Of a stretch of DNA of 64,000 nt, positions 22,146 to 33,840 are shown one piece after another (position 1 is the first letter of the stretch; each line of letters starts with the position of its first letter). A program made the position numbers and the translations under genes. Origin of the DNA: Mycoplasmopsis pulmonis (lineage in GTDB: Bacteria > Bacillota_I > Bacilli_A > Mycoplasmatales > Metamycoplasmataceae); assembly GCF_900660575.1 (NCBI RefSeq), contig NZ_LR215008.1, positions 1-64,000 on the forward strand. Reading direction: 5' to 3'. The notes beneath the pieces were generated by a model that searched no databases, was not told the DNA's origin, and worked only from the letters and a program-made list of their open reading frames with translations.

Positions 22146-23351
22146 ATGAGAAAAAAATTAATAATAGCATTATCGACTACATTGGCTATAGTTCCTATAG
22201 CTGCTATATCATGTAATTTAGACGCAAGTATAAGTTCTAAAAAAAGTCAAAATGGACAAAGCGCTAATGGCCAACAAGCTTATCCAAGTCCTTCTAAACC
22301 AGAAACTAATACTAATGCAAGTGCAAATGGAAGCACAAGCGGAAGTACAAGTGGAAATGCAAGCGGAAGTACAAGTGGAAGCGGTTCAAAACAAACTCCT
22401 CCACCTCCTGCTGCAAATCCAGAAACTCCAAAACCTATTGCTAAAAAAACAAGCTTAGCTAAAAATGAAGTTGCTTTATCATTTGATAAATCTACTAAAT
22501 CTATTAATTTAGCTCTTGAATTTCAAAGTGAAATAGAAGCAAGTAAAGAAATTACATTAACTCTTAAAAAAGATGATAAAACTTTAACAAAAGTTATTCA
22601 ATCAGCAAAGTCAAAAACTCAAAATTTTAATTTCAATAGATCAGAGCTTGATGAAGGAAATTACAAACTTGAAAAAGTTGAAATCAAAGACTATGAAGCA
22701 ATTTCTCCTTCTAATTTAACTTTTGAACTTAAGTATTCATATGAAGACTTATATACTAATGAAGAAGTTATTAACTTATTTGGCCAAGTTTTTAAAGGTA
22801 TAAATCTTACAGGTGGAAATATTTCAAATTTCCTTAAATCAGCAGACAAACATTCATCATTTTTTAGTTGAAATAGAGATATTTTAATTAAGGAATTATC
22901 TAAAGTTCAAGATAAGCAACAACTAGTAACAGATTTTGAAAATCTTAGTTCATTAATCAAAACAGATGAGCAATGACTTAAAGTTCGTGGAATGCTATTA
23001 AAGCACTTTACTTTAGAAAAATTTAGTGATGAAGAATTAAAGAAAATTCTAACAGAGGCATTTCAAATTATTAAATCAAAAAGCCCTAATACTAACTTTA
23101 AAGAACTAGCTAATAAAACTAAAGAGCAAGTTGGAGCTCAAAACAATTTAGATGAAAATACAAATAAAAATAACTTTCTTTATTCAGTAATAAAAGCATT
23201 TATTGATACAAGTGTTATTGCAAGCAACAAAGAAGTAGAGGAAAAAATAAAACAAATTTTTGATTTATCAAATACTTCTCAAAGTGACATGACAAGACTA
23301 AGAAATTTATGAGAAAATGTAAATAACACTCTTTATGGAGCTAAAAAATAA
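22146..23351 (+). CDS. Surface lipoprotein with Ser/Gly/Thr repeat stalk
   Basis: The 401-residue product has a lipoprotein signal with Cys23 (AISC). Residues of about 25-95 form a flexible stalk rich in Ser, Gly, Asn, Thr and Pro that includes 12-base repeats encoding GSTS. The remainder is a beta-rich segment (about 95-205) and a helical C-terminal half. I recognise no enzyme motif. It is a single-gene unit with its own promoter, possibly leaderless, and a terminator. Low-complexity stalks often vary in length between strains. The role is probably surface exposure or binding, which is inference. Confidence 0.78.
22329..22388 (+). repeat. Tandem 12-base repeats encoding Gly-Ser-Thr-Ser
   Basis: Five 12-base units follow one another in frame: GGAAGCACAAGC, GGAAGTACAAGT, GGAAATGCAAGC, GGAAGTACAAGT and a diverged fifth. 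They encode GSTS, GSTS, GNAS, GSTS, GSGS. Copy number changes would lengthen or shorten the stalk without a frameshift. Confidence 0.8.
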
Positions 23352-23370
23352 TTTAGTAATTTAAATTGTA

Positions 23371-23405
23371 AAAAAACTAGTTTAATTTAAGGCTAGTTTT
23401 TTTAT
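23371..23405 (+). terminator. Terminator after the repeat-stalk lipoprotein
   Basis: AAAAAACTAG (23371-23380) pairs with CTAGTTTTTT (from 23393), with a 12-base loop and a T run. It can act in both directions. Confidence 0.75.
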
Positions 23406-23527
23406 TTTTTTCAAAAAAGTGGAAAAAAATTAATAAAAGCATTCAAAAAAAGCACTTTTCAAATTTTTTAATTTTTAGCTTAATAATTGTTTTAAAATAA
23501 TAAAAATTAAATCTTTAAGGAGTAAAA

Positions 23528-24895
23528 ATGGAAAAATTTGATTTTGTGATTATCGGCTCAGGTCCAGGTGGCTATTCACTAGCTCTTATTCTTTCTAAAT
23601 TAGGTAAAAAAGTAGCTATAGCTGAAAGAAAAAACTTTGGTGGATCATGTATAAATGAAGGTTGTGTACCAACTAAAGGACTAGTTAAAGTAGCTAGAAC
23701 TTATGAGTTAATTAAAAATTCATCTAAATTCGGAATTAAAGTAAATGATTTTTCTTTTGATTGAAAGCAAATCATCAAAAGAAAAAATGAAATTAAAGAT
23801 ACTCTAAATAATTCAATAGAAAAAAACTTAGAACTTAACAATGTTAAAATTTTTAAAGCAGAGGCTAAAGTTTTAAAAGACAAAAGTATTGAAGTTAATA
23901 ATACAAAAATTTATGCTGAGAAAATAATAATAGCAACAGGCTCAAGAGCTAGAAAAATTAGCTTTGATGGCTCAGACAAAGCCCTTGAAAAACAAGTTTT
24001 AGTTGATTCAAATTACTTATTAGATATGCAAGAAGTGCCTAAAAGCATTGCTTTTATAGGAGCTGGTCCAATATCTCTTGAACTAGGATATGTTCTTAGT
24101 GCTTTAGGCTCAGATGTAACTTTGCTTGAAGGAAGAGATCAAATTCTAGCTAATTTTGACCATGATGTTAGAGAAGAAGTTTTAAAATACTTAGAGCAAA
24201 AAAACATTAAATATTTTACAAGTACTAAAGTTTTAAAATATGACCAAGACGGACTTCATTTTTCTGTTGGTGAAAAAAACAAAGTTATTAACCCTGAAAA
24301 AATAGCCCTTTCAGTAGGAAGAGAGGCTAATTTAGAGGCTGTAGAGGATTTAGATCTTGAATTAAATCCTAACAAAACAATAAAAGTTGATGATAAATTA
24401 GAAACTTCTATAAAAGGAATTTATGCACTAGGAGATGTTACTGGAAAAATGATGCTCTCAACCATTGCCTATAAACATGGTGATGTTATAGTTAATAATC
24501 TTATAAATAATAAAGAAGTAAAACTTGATTATAAAAAAGTACCTCACACTATTTATTTATCTCCAGAAATTTCATCTATAGGCCTAAGTGAAGAAGAGGC
24601 TAAAAAAACTTATGGAGAAAATCTGCTAGCTATAAAAATTCCTTCAGAAAGACTTCCAAGAAATCACGCTGATGGTAATCTTGGATATGGATTTTTTAAG
24701 CTTATAATTAACAAAGATACAAAACAAGTTTTAGGAGCTTCAATTATTTTAGAAAATAGCTCACTAATAATCAATGAAATTTCTATTGCAATGAACAATG
24801 ATTTAACTATTTATGATCTTGCAAAAAGCCCTCATGTTCACCCTACTTTAGCTGAGGCTCTTTATTATGCAATCAGAGATTTATCATTTCAATAA
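23528..24895 (+). CDS. lpdA: Dihydrolipoyl dehydrogenase (E3)
   Basis: This FAD-dependent disulfide oxidoreductase reoxidises lipoamide of pyruvate dehydrogenase. The 455-residue protein has the FAD motif GSGPGG (residues 10-15), redox cysteines Cys41 and Cys46 (CINEGC), the NAD-binding GAGPISLE, the ATGS and GDVTG motifs and the C-terminal HVHPTLAEA with catalytic His-Glu. No N-terminal lipoyl domain is present, unlike PdhD of some mycoplasmas. A good AAGGAG site (23517-23522) precedes the ATG. No E1/E2 genes lie nearby. lplA at 36135 supplies a further part of lipoate metabolism. Confidence 0.93.
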
Positions 24896-24915
24896 ATTAC
24901 AAACTAAGGAAATAT

Positions 24916-25890
24916 ATGGAAATAGGCTCTAAAGACGAAATTATAAGTGCAATTGAAAAACACGATAGCATCGTGGTTTTTCATCATATTAGACCAGATG
25001 GAGATTGTCTTGGATCTCAAGCTGGTTTATATGAATTAATTAAGGATAACTATCCTAATAAAAAAGTTTATAAAATTGGTAATTCTTACGATAACTTCAA
25101 ATTTTTAGACTTTAGTTTTAACAAAGAAGAGGAAATTGATTTTACAAATTCACTAGCTCTTGTCCCTGATGTTAGTGCTTTTGATAGAATTGAAAATTCA
25201 GAGCTTTTTGCCTCATCAAAATTTAAATCTAGAGCTAGAATTGACCATCATGAAGTGGGTCAAAATCCTCTTTATGAATATTCATGGGTAATTCCAGAAT
25301 ATGTAGCAGCAGCTGAAATGGTAGCTGAGCTTGCTTTTTATGCAAACTGGAAAATTTCATTAAAAGCAGCTCAATATATTTATCTAGGAATAACAACTGA
25401 TAGCTCTCGCTTTTTACACTCTCCAGAAAGGTCAAATCCTCTTAGGCTAGGGGCTAAATTAATGGATTTAGGCTTTGATCCAAGTGTTCTTTATTTTAAT
25501 CTTTATAAAAAAACTATGGATGATCTTAAATTTCAAGGATATGTTTTAACCAACTTTAAAAAAGAAGGTAAAGTTTTATATTTGGATCTATATAACAATA
25601 TTTGAGAAAAATTTAATCTTTCAAGATCACAAGCTGCCAATTTTGTTAACTCACTAGCAAATATTGATGAAAACTTAGTTTGAGTTTTTTTCATTGAAGA
25701 AGAAAATCAAATAAGAGCAAGAATTAGATCAAATGGCCCAGCAGTGAATTTAATTGCTTCAAAATACACAGGTGGAGGACATAAATTTGCAGCTGGAGCT
25801 TCAATATGCACTCAAGAACAAAAACAAAACTTGATTAGTGAATTAAACCAGGCCATTGAAGAGTATTTAAAAACTCAAGCAAATAAATAA
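24916..25890 (+). CDS. DHH/DHHA1 phosphoesterase, NrnA-like
   Basis: The 324-residue protein has the DHH family motifs: HHIRPDGDCLGS (about residues 23-34), an aspartate-containing 'VPDVSAFDRI', the signature RIDHHEVG (about 110-117) and the C-terminal DHHA1 glycine block GGGHKFAAGA. NrnA-type proteins degrade nano-RNA to mononucleotides and dephosphorylate pAp; mycoplasma homologues act on both RNA and short DNA. It starts 20 bases after lpdA, so both are probably co-transcribed, and a perfect terminator follows. It fits the salvage theme of the region. Confidence 0.9.
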
Positions 25891-25915
25891 AATAAAAAGC
25901 TTTAGTTTTTTAAAA

Positions 25916-25953
25916 AAAGAAATTGACTTGTATAAATTTTTGTCAATTTCTTT
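25916..25953. terminator. Terminator after the NrnA-like gene
   Basis: A perfect 12-bp stem (AAAGAAATTGAC with GTCAATTTCTTT) encloses a 14-base loop. The 3' side continues T-rich. Confidence 0.8.
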
Positions 25954-26208
25954 ATTTATATAGCTCAAATTTTTATAAAAATAAAACAAGCTAAATTTGG
26001 ATAAGTTTTATCTAATTATTAATTTAAATTTATTAAATAACTTAAAATTATCAAAATAATTTTGAGGCTTTTTTTCATATTTTTGCCACATTTTTTCGTA
26101 TTTTCTTATGCTATTTTTTCTTTTTTGTTAAAATAAAATAAGATGCAAATCAATGCATTTTTATTATCTAAAAAAATAAATGAAAATTTATTTCAAGAAA
26201 GGAAAAAA

Positions 26209-27579
26209 ATGAAAGTTGTGGTTGTAGGCGCTAATCATGCTGGAACAAGCTTTATTAGAACCTTTAAGCAATTAAACAAAACTGATGAACTAGTTGTTTA
26301 TGATAGAAATACTAACACATCATTTTTAGGTTGTGGTATTGCTCTATGGGTAGGAGGAGAATTTAAATCTCCTGAAGGACTATTTTATTCATCACCAGAA
26401 AAATTAGCTAAATTAGGTGCTAAAGTTCACCTTGAAAAAGAATTAATAAATGTTGATTACAAAACAAAAACTTTAACATTTAAAGATTTACAAACAAACA
26501 AAGAATTTACAGATACATATGATAAGTTAGTATTTTCACTTGGAACTTCTCCAATTGTTCCTCCATTTAAAGGTATCGATTACAAAAACATCATTGTTTC
26601 AAAACTATTTCAACACGCTGAAGAAATCTTCAAAAAAGCTGAATCAAAAGAAGTTAAAAATGTAGTAGTTATTGGAGCTGGTTACATTGGAGTTGAATTA
26701 GCTGAAGCTTTTATCAAACATGGTAAAAACACTACATTAGTTGATCTGCAAGAAAGAGTTATTCCAAATTACTTTGATGAAGAATTTACCTCAAAAATGG
26801 AAGATTCTATGAGAAAACACGGACTTAAAGTTCAACTTGGAGAAAAAGTTCAAGAATTCCAAAGTAAAGACGGAACAAATGTTAGTGCAGTTGTTACTGA
26901 CAAAGGAACATATGAAGCTGACCTTGTAATTTTAGCTATTGGATTTAGACCAAATGCTCAGTTTTTAAATTTTGATAAAACAGTAAACGGAGCTTTAAAA
27001 GTTTCACCTAGACAAAATGTTCTATTAGATGGTCAAGAAGTTAAAGAAATCTATGCAATTGGTGATTCAGCTGCTATGATTCATAACGTAACTAACCAAC
27101 ACCAACATGTAGCTCTTGCTACAAATGCTGTTAAAACTGGTGTTATAGCAGCTCTTGATATGGTAGGACAAGGCATTGATTTTCCTGGTGTAACTGGAAC
27201 AAATGCCATTTCAGTTTTTGGCTGCCATTATTCATCAACTGGTATGACTGAAAAAAGTGCTAAAAACTTTGGTATTAATGCAGTTTCAACAGAATACTTT
27301 GAAGACTTTGACAGACCTGAATTTATGAACGATAAATCAAAAGTTGGATTTAAAGTAACTTATGAAAAAGGAACACTAAGACTTCTAGGTGCTCAAGTTG
27401 GTTCTTGAAGTGATCATATCCACACCGAAGTTATCTATGCCTTTTCACTGGCAATTCAACAAGGGCTAACGCTTCCTCAATTGGCATTAATGGATGTATA
27501 TTTCTTGCCGCACTTCAATAAGCCATTTAACTTTATGTTAACGCCAATTTTAAAAGCCCTTGGTATCAATTACGAATAA
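26209..27579 (+). CDS. nox: NADH oxidase, water-forming type
   Basis: This flavoprotein oxidises NADH with O2 and lets glycolysis run without fermentation end products. The 456-residue frame has the FAD motif VVVGANHAG (residues 4-12, His10), the active-site Cys42 (FLGCG), NAD-binding VVIGAGYIGVELAE and the C-terminal FAD block 'YAIGDSA'. Cys42 that cycles through a sulfenic acid marks the water-forming class. The ATG at 26209 is preferred over an ATG 66 bases upstream because AGAAAGGA precedes it. Two TGA Trp codons fall near the C-terminus. It is a single-gene unit with a terminator. Confidence 0.94.
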
Positions 27580-27602
27580 ACTACTTCTAAAGTAGTTTTT
27601 TC
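27579..27602 (+). terminator. Terminator after nox
   Basis: ACTACTT and AAGTAGT pair across a three-base loop and are followed by six T, beginning at the stop codon itself. Confidence 0.8.
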
Positions 27603-27713
27603 TATTTCGTTAGTCAAAAATGATAAAATTAATTCAAGTTTTAAAGCCATAGAGCTTTTTGATCATTTAAAATAAATAACTTAAAAGATTAAAATATATA
27701 AAAAAAGGATAAA

Positions 27714-30257
27714 ATGCAAAAAAAATTTAAAAAAATGTTTTACAAAAGTGTTGTTGGATTGGCCTCAGTTGCAATTTTATCCACAGCAGTCATTTCTTGT
27801 TCAAAAAAGAAAGGTTTTGATCAACAATTTGATAACAAAATTCAAGTTTTACACACTTTTTCTGCAACAGGAAAACACACTGAAGCTCTTAATGCTTTAA
27901 TTGAAAAATATAATCAAGTTATGGCAAATGACCCTAACTTTATCCCTGTACAAGCTTCTCAACTAGATGGAGGATATGCAAAATCTAGACAAGAAGTTGA
28001 AACTAAATTAATCTCAGGAGATAGCACTGGATTTTATAATTTAGTTATTAATTACCCGGACTTAGTTGCTACATTAAAAAACTATGATATGAATTTAAAT
28101 TTTGCCGATGAGGATCCTAATTTAAATGTTGATGTTGTAGTTTTTGCTGATCAATTTAACAAAATAAACACAGGAAGTGAGCACTTAATCGGTAAAGGAA
28201 TTTGGGCAATTCCTGCTAATAAATCAGGATTTGTTTTATCTGTAAACTCTCCAGTTTTTGCTTATGTTTATGAAAGCGCTATGGCTCAAGGAGCAAAAGT
28301 TGATCCTCAAGACAAAGAATACTTTGAAAATTTTGTTAAAAGAGGACAAAGTGACAAAGTTAACGCTAATAACGACAAAACATGAGAAGGCTCAGAAATT
28401 GAAAAAATTTGAGGAAAGCCTGTAGATAGTGGATCTTTTAAAGATTATGTCTTTAAAAAATCATTATTTGAAAGTTATCAAGATCTAATTGATTTTTCAA
28501 ATAAAGTTGCTCTGACATTTCCTGAATCTACTTCAACTAAAGAAATAGATGGAAAAATTTATACAGCTGAAGGTGTTTTAGGAGTTGACACTGTAGCTAA
28601 TGTTATTTACTCAATTGCCTATAGTTTAGTTGAAGGAGATGATAGTAAATTTATCTTTAACAATACTAAAACTAAGAGTGTAATTGACTTTGACAGTGCT
28701 TTTCAACAAGGTAGTCCAGAATATGAAAATTTAAAAAAATCTTATGAAATTCTTAGATCAGGATTGCCTACAAAAGCTGTAAAAATCTTAGATGATGGAG
28801 ACTATGCATCTAATTATCAAAAATTCCACAAAATGCTTTTTGGTTTAGGTTCTACATCTGGTTATTCATTTAACTATGCAAAAGCAGGAGCTAATAAATC
28901 TCTAACATTAGAAAACAAAAGTGTAATTAATGGAAATTTCCTTAGCTTAATTAAAGGTCTAAAACCAAAAAAACCTGATGGCAAAGATCAAAAAGCAGGA
29001 TTTTTAAGTTATATTCAAAATGGAAGACACACTAACACAATATTTAAATCAACAGCAGCTAAAGAGGATGTTAAAAATTTTGATATTCAACTTTCTAGCC
29101 CTGAAGTTGATGCCTTTCTTGAAGCAAAACTTAATGGTTCTCCTAAAACAAATCCTGATTTTTATGGATTTATATCTTCTGAATCTTCAATAAAAGACTT
29201 AATTGACAAAGATAAGTCATTACTAGCTTCTAATGGTGGTCAAATAACTATACTTGGTAAAGACTATAGAAACATAACCTTCTACTACATAGATGCAGAA
29301 AAGTCAAAATTTGCTACAGGTTCAGATAGTGCAACTATGCAAGAAAATGAACTTGTTACAAGAATTGCTCCTTATAAAGCAGATAGCTCAAGGCAAAAGA
29401 ATGTAATTCTTGCTCAAGGTCCTTCTTTAATTGGAATTCATGCCAATGAAAAAGAAGATAAAGGAACTAAAGCTTTTGTTAAATGACTATTAACAGGAAC
29501 AATTGATGAAATTTCTATTGGAAAACAAGGTGAAGAAATTAAATATACAAATCAAAGTCCAATTTCAATTTTTGGAACTCACTCATCATATTTAATTCCT
29601 ACAAAAGAATTCTTTAAAAATCCTGTAAGTGTTGACAAAGGTAAAACTCCAGAAAACAAAAAAGAACTTCCACAAGCTCTAGATGAGGCTAAAAGAACTT
29701 CTAAAAGCGAACTTGAAAGAATATTTAGACTAGCTTCAAATAGAAACAACAATAAAGTAAGTGCAGTAGATACAATTCAAAGATCAGAGGCCTTTTCAAC
29801 AACCTTGCCTTCTCAAGTTAAAACAGATGAAGATTTACAAAAATTAATCTCAAGCCTTCCTCTTTCTGAAGGTTATAGTGCTAAATTTACTTTAGATAAA
29901 TCAAAAGCTCATCTAAATAGCGATGCTGAAGGAAAAATTTACATAAGTCTAAGTGTAACATCAACTAAAGAAGGTCAAAAAGAAGAATTCTATCTTTTAG
30001 GAATGGGAAAAACAAGATTAAATGCAGCAGTGCAAGTTTTAGCAAATGCTTTTAGAAAAACTAATGACGAGCCTGAACAAAACGTTATATACCAAGATCC
30101 AATTGATTTATTTTCACCAAAATACAGAGATTCAATAAATAATATTTTCTTAACTCAAGCAAAAGCAATTAGACAAAATCCTAATGTTGCAAATCAAGAT
30201 TTTGAAGCTTTTGTAGAAAATGTTAAACAAAAAGCTAAATCTACTACACAAGCATAA
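27714..30257 (+). CDS. P68-type solute-binding lipoprotein of the nuclease-ABC operon
   Basis: The 847-residue lipoprotein carries Cys29 in a VISC lipobox. The N-terminal half, with 'IQVLHTFSATGKHTEALNALIEKYNQ', the 'KLISGDSTGFYNLVINYPDLVATL' segment and 'GIWAIPANKSG', has the pattern of an extracellular family-1 solute-binding protein as in sugar ABC importers, and it resembles the P68 family of mycoplasma lipoproteins. TGA is Trp several times. It is the first gene of a tight operon, two bases before the nuclease gene. I infer that it captures nuclease products, or another ligand, for the ABC importer downstream; the ligand is not readable from sequence. Confidence 0.8.
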
Positions 30258-30259
30258 TT

Positions 30260-31030
30260 ATGAAAAAAAGAACATTATTTTTAATTTTATCTTTGACTTC
30301 AATTGCACTTTTACCTAGTGTCTTTATTTCTTGTAGCCATTCAACAGAGGCTAAATTAAGAGAGCCTAAATTAAACTTCAACGTTGATGTTGAAGAATTT
30401 AAGAATAACCATCCTGGTTTTGAAGTCTATGATGGAGAAATGGCTAGTTATGGAGATGGAGATACCTTTGTTGTTAATCTTTATAGAAATCCTAAAAATC
30501 CAACAAGAGCTTTTGCAACAAAAATTAGAATACAACTAATAGACACTCCTGAATCAAGTGATATAAATAAAGATGGTAAATATTCAGAAGCTGAAAAAAA
30601 ATGAGGAAAAAAAGCCTCTGACAAAGTTAAAGAACTTATTCCATTAAATTCAAAAGTTAGAGTTTTTCTTTCAGGGGCTAAAACTTATGATAGAGAAGTA
30701 GGAACTGTATTTTTTGGTGAAAACTTTTCAAGAAATTTTTCAGTTGAAATGATAAACGCGGGCTTGGCTCGACCAAATGGTATAGATTTTTTAAAAACTC
30801 AATATGAAAATCCAAAACATATGGCAAATTTTTTAGCAATCGAGCTAGCTTATGCTTTTAACTCAGCTATCAATAATAAAAGGGGTATGTTTTCTGACTA
30901 TCCAACATGGCAAGAAACTATGAAAAAGGTTTTTGTAGAAAGAGGAACTGGTACAGCAGTCTATGATAATCTTTTTGTAGGAAAAGCCAATAGTATTTTC
31001 AAATATGAAAATAAAAATAAGGAAAAATAA
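30260..31030 (+). CDS. Surface thermonuclease (SNase-like lipoprotein)
   Basis: The 256-residue product has a lipobox with Cys25 (ISC), so it is displayed on the membrane outside. The staphylococcal-nuclease fold shows GDGDTF, the IRIQLIDTPE strand with Arg90 and Glu98, and YDREVG with Arg145, matching the catalytic Arg/Glu/Arg of SNase (Arg35, Glu43, Arg87). It should cut DNA and RNA with calcium. Surface nucleases next to ABC transporters are known in mycoplasmas (for example mhp379 of M. hyopneumoniae). It lies between the binding lipoprotein and the ATPase, spaced by two and three bases. Confidence 0.92.
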
Positions 31031-31033
31031 TAA

Positions 31034-32836
31034 ATGAAGGAAGAAAAAATGTCAGGCTACACCCAAATTATTGATCAACTTAAAGAAGCCTCAGATAAAA
31101 GATTTGAAGAAAAAGATGATCTCCATGCTCTTGAAATTAAAAATCTAGTAATTGACTTTGGAGAGACTTTAGCAGTTGATAATATTTCATTTAAACTAAA
31201 AAAAGGTGATTTAGTAACTCTGCTAGGTCCTTCAGGATGTGGTAAAACCACAACTTTAAATGCCATTGCTGGACTTTTAGCTCCAACTAGTGGACAAATC
31301 ATTTTTTCTGGAAATGATGTTACAAAAGTTAATCCACAAAAAAGAAAATTGGGCTTAGTTTTTCAAAACTATGCCCTTTATCCACATATGTCAGTTTATG
31401 CAAATATAGCTTTTCCTTTGCAAAACGACATAGATTGAAAAATTAAAATTAAAGAAAAATCTCTTAATTCTCAACACAAAATTAATACAATTATTTTAAA
31501 AACCAATGGAGCTAGTGAAAAAGAACTTGAACAATACACTCATCAACTTCACAAAGTTTTGGATATCAAAAAAGAACTTGAACATCGCTATAACAATGTA
31601 AAGTCACAAATAAACTTAATAGATGATGAAGCAAGATCTCAATTTGCACTTGTAAAATTGCATAGAGTAGCTGAAATTTCTCAGTTAAGTAAAAAAGTTC
31701 TTGAAGATGTTAAAAAAATTGATGATGAGCTTATTGAACAAATCAAAGATGAAAAAGAAAAAGAAAAAATTACTCATTTAAAAAATGAGGCTAAAGAACA
31801 AAAAAACAAACTAAAAGCTGAATATAAAGCTAATTTATTATCAATAAAAGAGCACTATAAAAAAGTTCATTTAGAGAAAAAAGAATTTTTAAATCAAAAA
31901 ATTTTAGAAAAAAAACAATCTCCTCTAAACATTCAAATGAAGGAAATTACAATTGATTTAAAAACTATTCCTAAAGAAGTAACTAAAAAATATTCTTTAA
32001 TGTCTAAAGAATTAATTAAAAAATATAGCCTTGAAAGATCTAAGCTTTCTCAACAAGAAATTAGCAAAATTGAAGAGTTAAAAACTCATGTTATTTCCAT
32101 AAGAAAAGCAATTCACAATGAAGTTATGAATGTCTCTGAAAGAGTTGACATTATTAAAAACTTACAAAAAAAACCAACTAAGCTCTCAGGAGGACAACAA
32201 CAAAGAGTGGCCATTGCTAGAGGTATTGTTAAAAAACCTAAGATTCTTTTAATGGATGAGCCTCTTTCTAACTTAGATGCTAAGTTAAGAAACCAAACTC
32301 GACAGTGGATTAGAAAAATTCAAAAAGAACTTGGAATTACCACAATTTTTGTTACCCATGACCAAGAAGAGGCTATGTCTATTTCAGATACCATTGTTTG
32401 TATGTCAACAGGAAAAATTCAACAAATAGGCTCACCTATAGATCTTTACAACAAACCAAAAAATGAGTTTGTAGCTAAGTTTTTAGGTGTTCCTGAAATG
32501 AACATTTTTGAAGTTGATGTAAAAGAGAATGTTTTATATTTACACAATATTAAATTATTTGAAAGTCCTGTCAAAATTGCTAGCAACAAAGTTGATTTTG
32601 GAATAAGAGCTGAAGATTTTGTTGAAGCTGAAGGTTCACACATTATTGGAAAAATTCTTTCAGTTGAATATTTAGGTAAGGAAATTCAAGCTGTAGTTGA
32701 TGTCGCTAATTTAGGAAGTCTAAATGTAATTTTAAGAAAAAAACTTAAATATGAAATTGGTGAAGAGATAAGACTTTGATTCAACAAAAACAAAGCTCAT
32801 CTTTTTGATGTTCTAACCAAGGAAAGATTAAACTAA
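31034..32836 (+). CDS. ABC importer ATPase with coiled-coil insertion
   Basis: The 600-residue protein is a MalK/MsmK-type ATPase. Walker A is GPSGCGKTT (residues 65-73), the Q-loop follows in LVFQNYALYPHMSV, the signature LSGGQQQR begins at residue 384, Walker B ends in Asp408-Glu409, and His442 is the switch His. Between the Q-loop and the signature lies an insertion of about 240 residues that is Lys/Glu-rich and strongly predicted to be a coiled coil. A similar but unexplained insertion is known in MG187-type ATPases. A TOBE-like C-terminal domain follows. ATG 31034 is listed; the in-frame ATG at 31049 has an AAGGAA site and may be the real start. Confidence 0.9.
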
Positions 32837-33840
32837 TGTTTTTTAAATATTTTACAAATTTAAAAACTAAAACTAAAAAAAATGAATTAGCTTTTCTTCA
32901 AAGAAGAACACCTTTTTACAAGCCTTTTTTGGCACTCTTGCCTTCTTTAACTTTATTAATTCTTTTTACAGTTATACCTTTTTTTATAGCTTTAAAATTT
33001 GCTTTTACCTCGCCTGTAGATATAAGAATTCAAAATAGTGATTCCTTTAACTTTAGAGCATTTGAAAATGTTTGAAGTGATCCTGTTTTTTTACTAGGAG
33101 TAAGAAACTCGATGCTCTCATCAGTAATTACTCTTCCTATAACATTTGTAATTGCTTTAATTATTTCAAGTGCTATTGTGCATGTTTATCGAAAATGAGC
33201 TAGAGGATTTTGACAAACTGTCTTTTTCCTTCCTTATGTAACTAACTCAATTGCTATTTCCATAGCATTTTTCTATCTATTCTATTCTAATGGTGGAATT
33301 GTTAATAAAATACTTGGATCACAAATTCAATGACTTGACAATATTGAAGTAGGAAATTATAATGCAATAGCCGTTATTATCATCCACAGAGTTTGAAGTG
33401 GACTTGCTTTTAATATCTTGATCTTGACAGTTGCTATGCTTGGAGTTGATCCTACTTTATACAAAGTAGCTGCAGTTGATGGAGCAAGTAAATGAAAACA
33501 ATTTTTTAGAATTACTCTTCCTTCAATTAGTAGAACTTCTAATTTTTTAATAACTGTTGGAATTATTAATGGAATAAAAGTCTTTCCACTAGGGCTATTT
33601 CAAAATAGAACAGATGATGCCATTAGATACCAAGGAACAACTATTATGATCTATATCTTTGATGCTGTTAAAGCAGGAAGATTTGGACAAGCAGGAGCTG
33701 CTTCACTTTCACTTTTTGGACTAGGAATTGCCCTTTCAGTAGTCATGAAACAAGGACTTGCTTTACTAATCAAAGCATTTGGAAAGTGAGGTGAGCACCG
33801 TGTTTACAACAAAGTTAAAAATTCAACAGTTTTTAAGTAA
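32836..33840 (+). CDS. ABC importer permease 1 (MalF/UgpA type)
   Basis: The 334-residue membrane protein has about six helices and the EAA loop 'VAAVDGASKWKQFFRITLP' that docks into the ATPase. It belongs to the binding-protein-dependent sugar-type permease class. The ATG overlaps the ATPase stop by one base and the gene overlaps permease 2 by about 40 bases, so expression is coupled. TGA is Trp many times, mostly at membrane borders. Confidence 0.9.

Noticed and set aside
26054-26066. Palindrome CAAAATAATTTTG upstream of nox as an operator
   Set aside because: It is short, almost pure A/T and expected by chance in such DNA; it is also about 140 bases from the gene.
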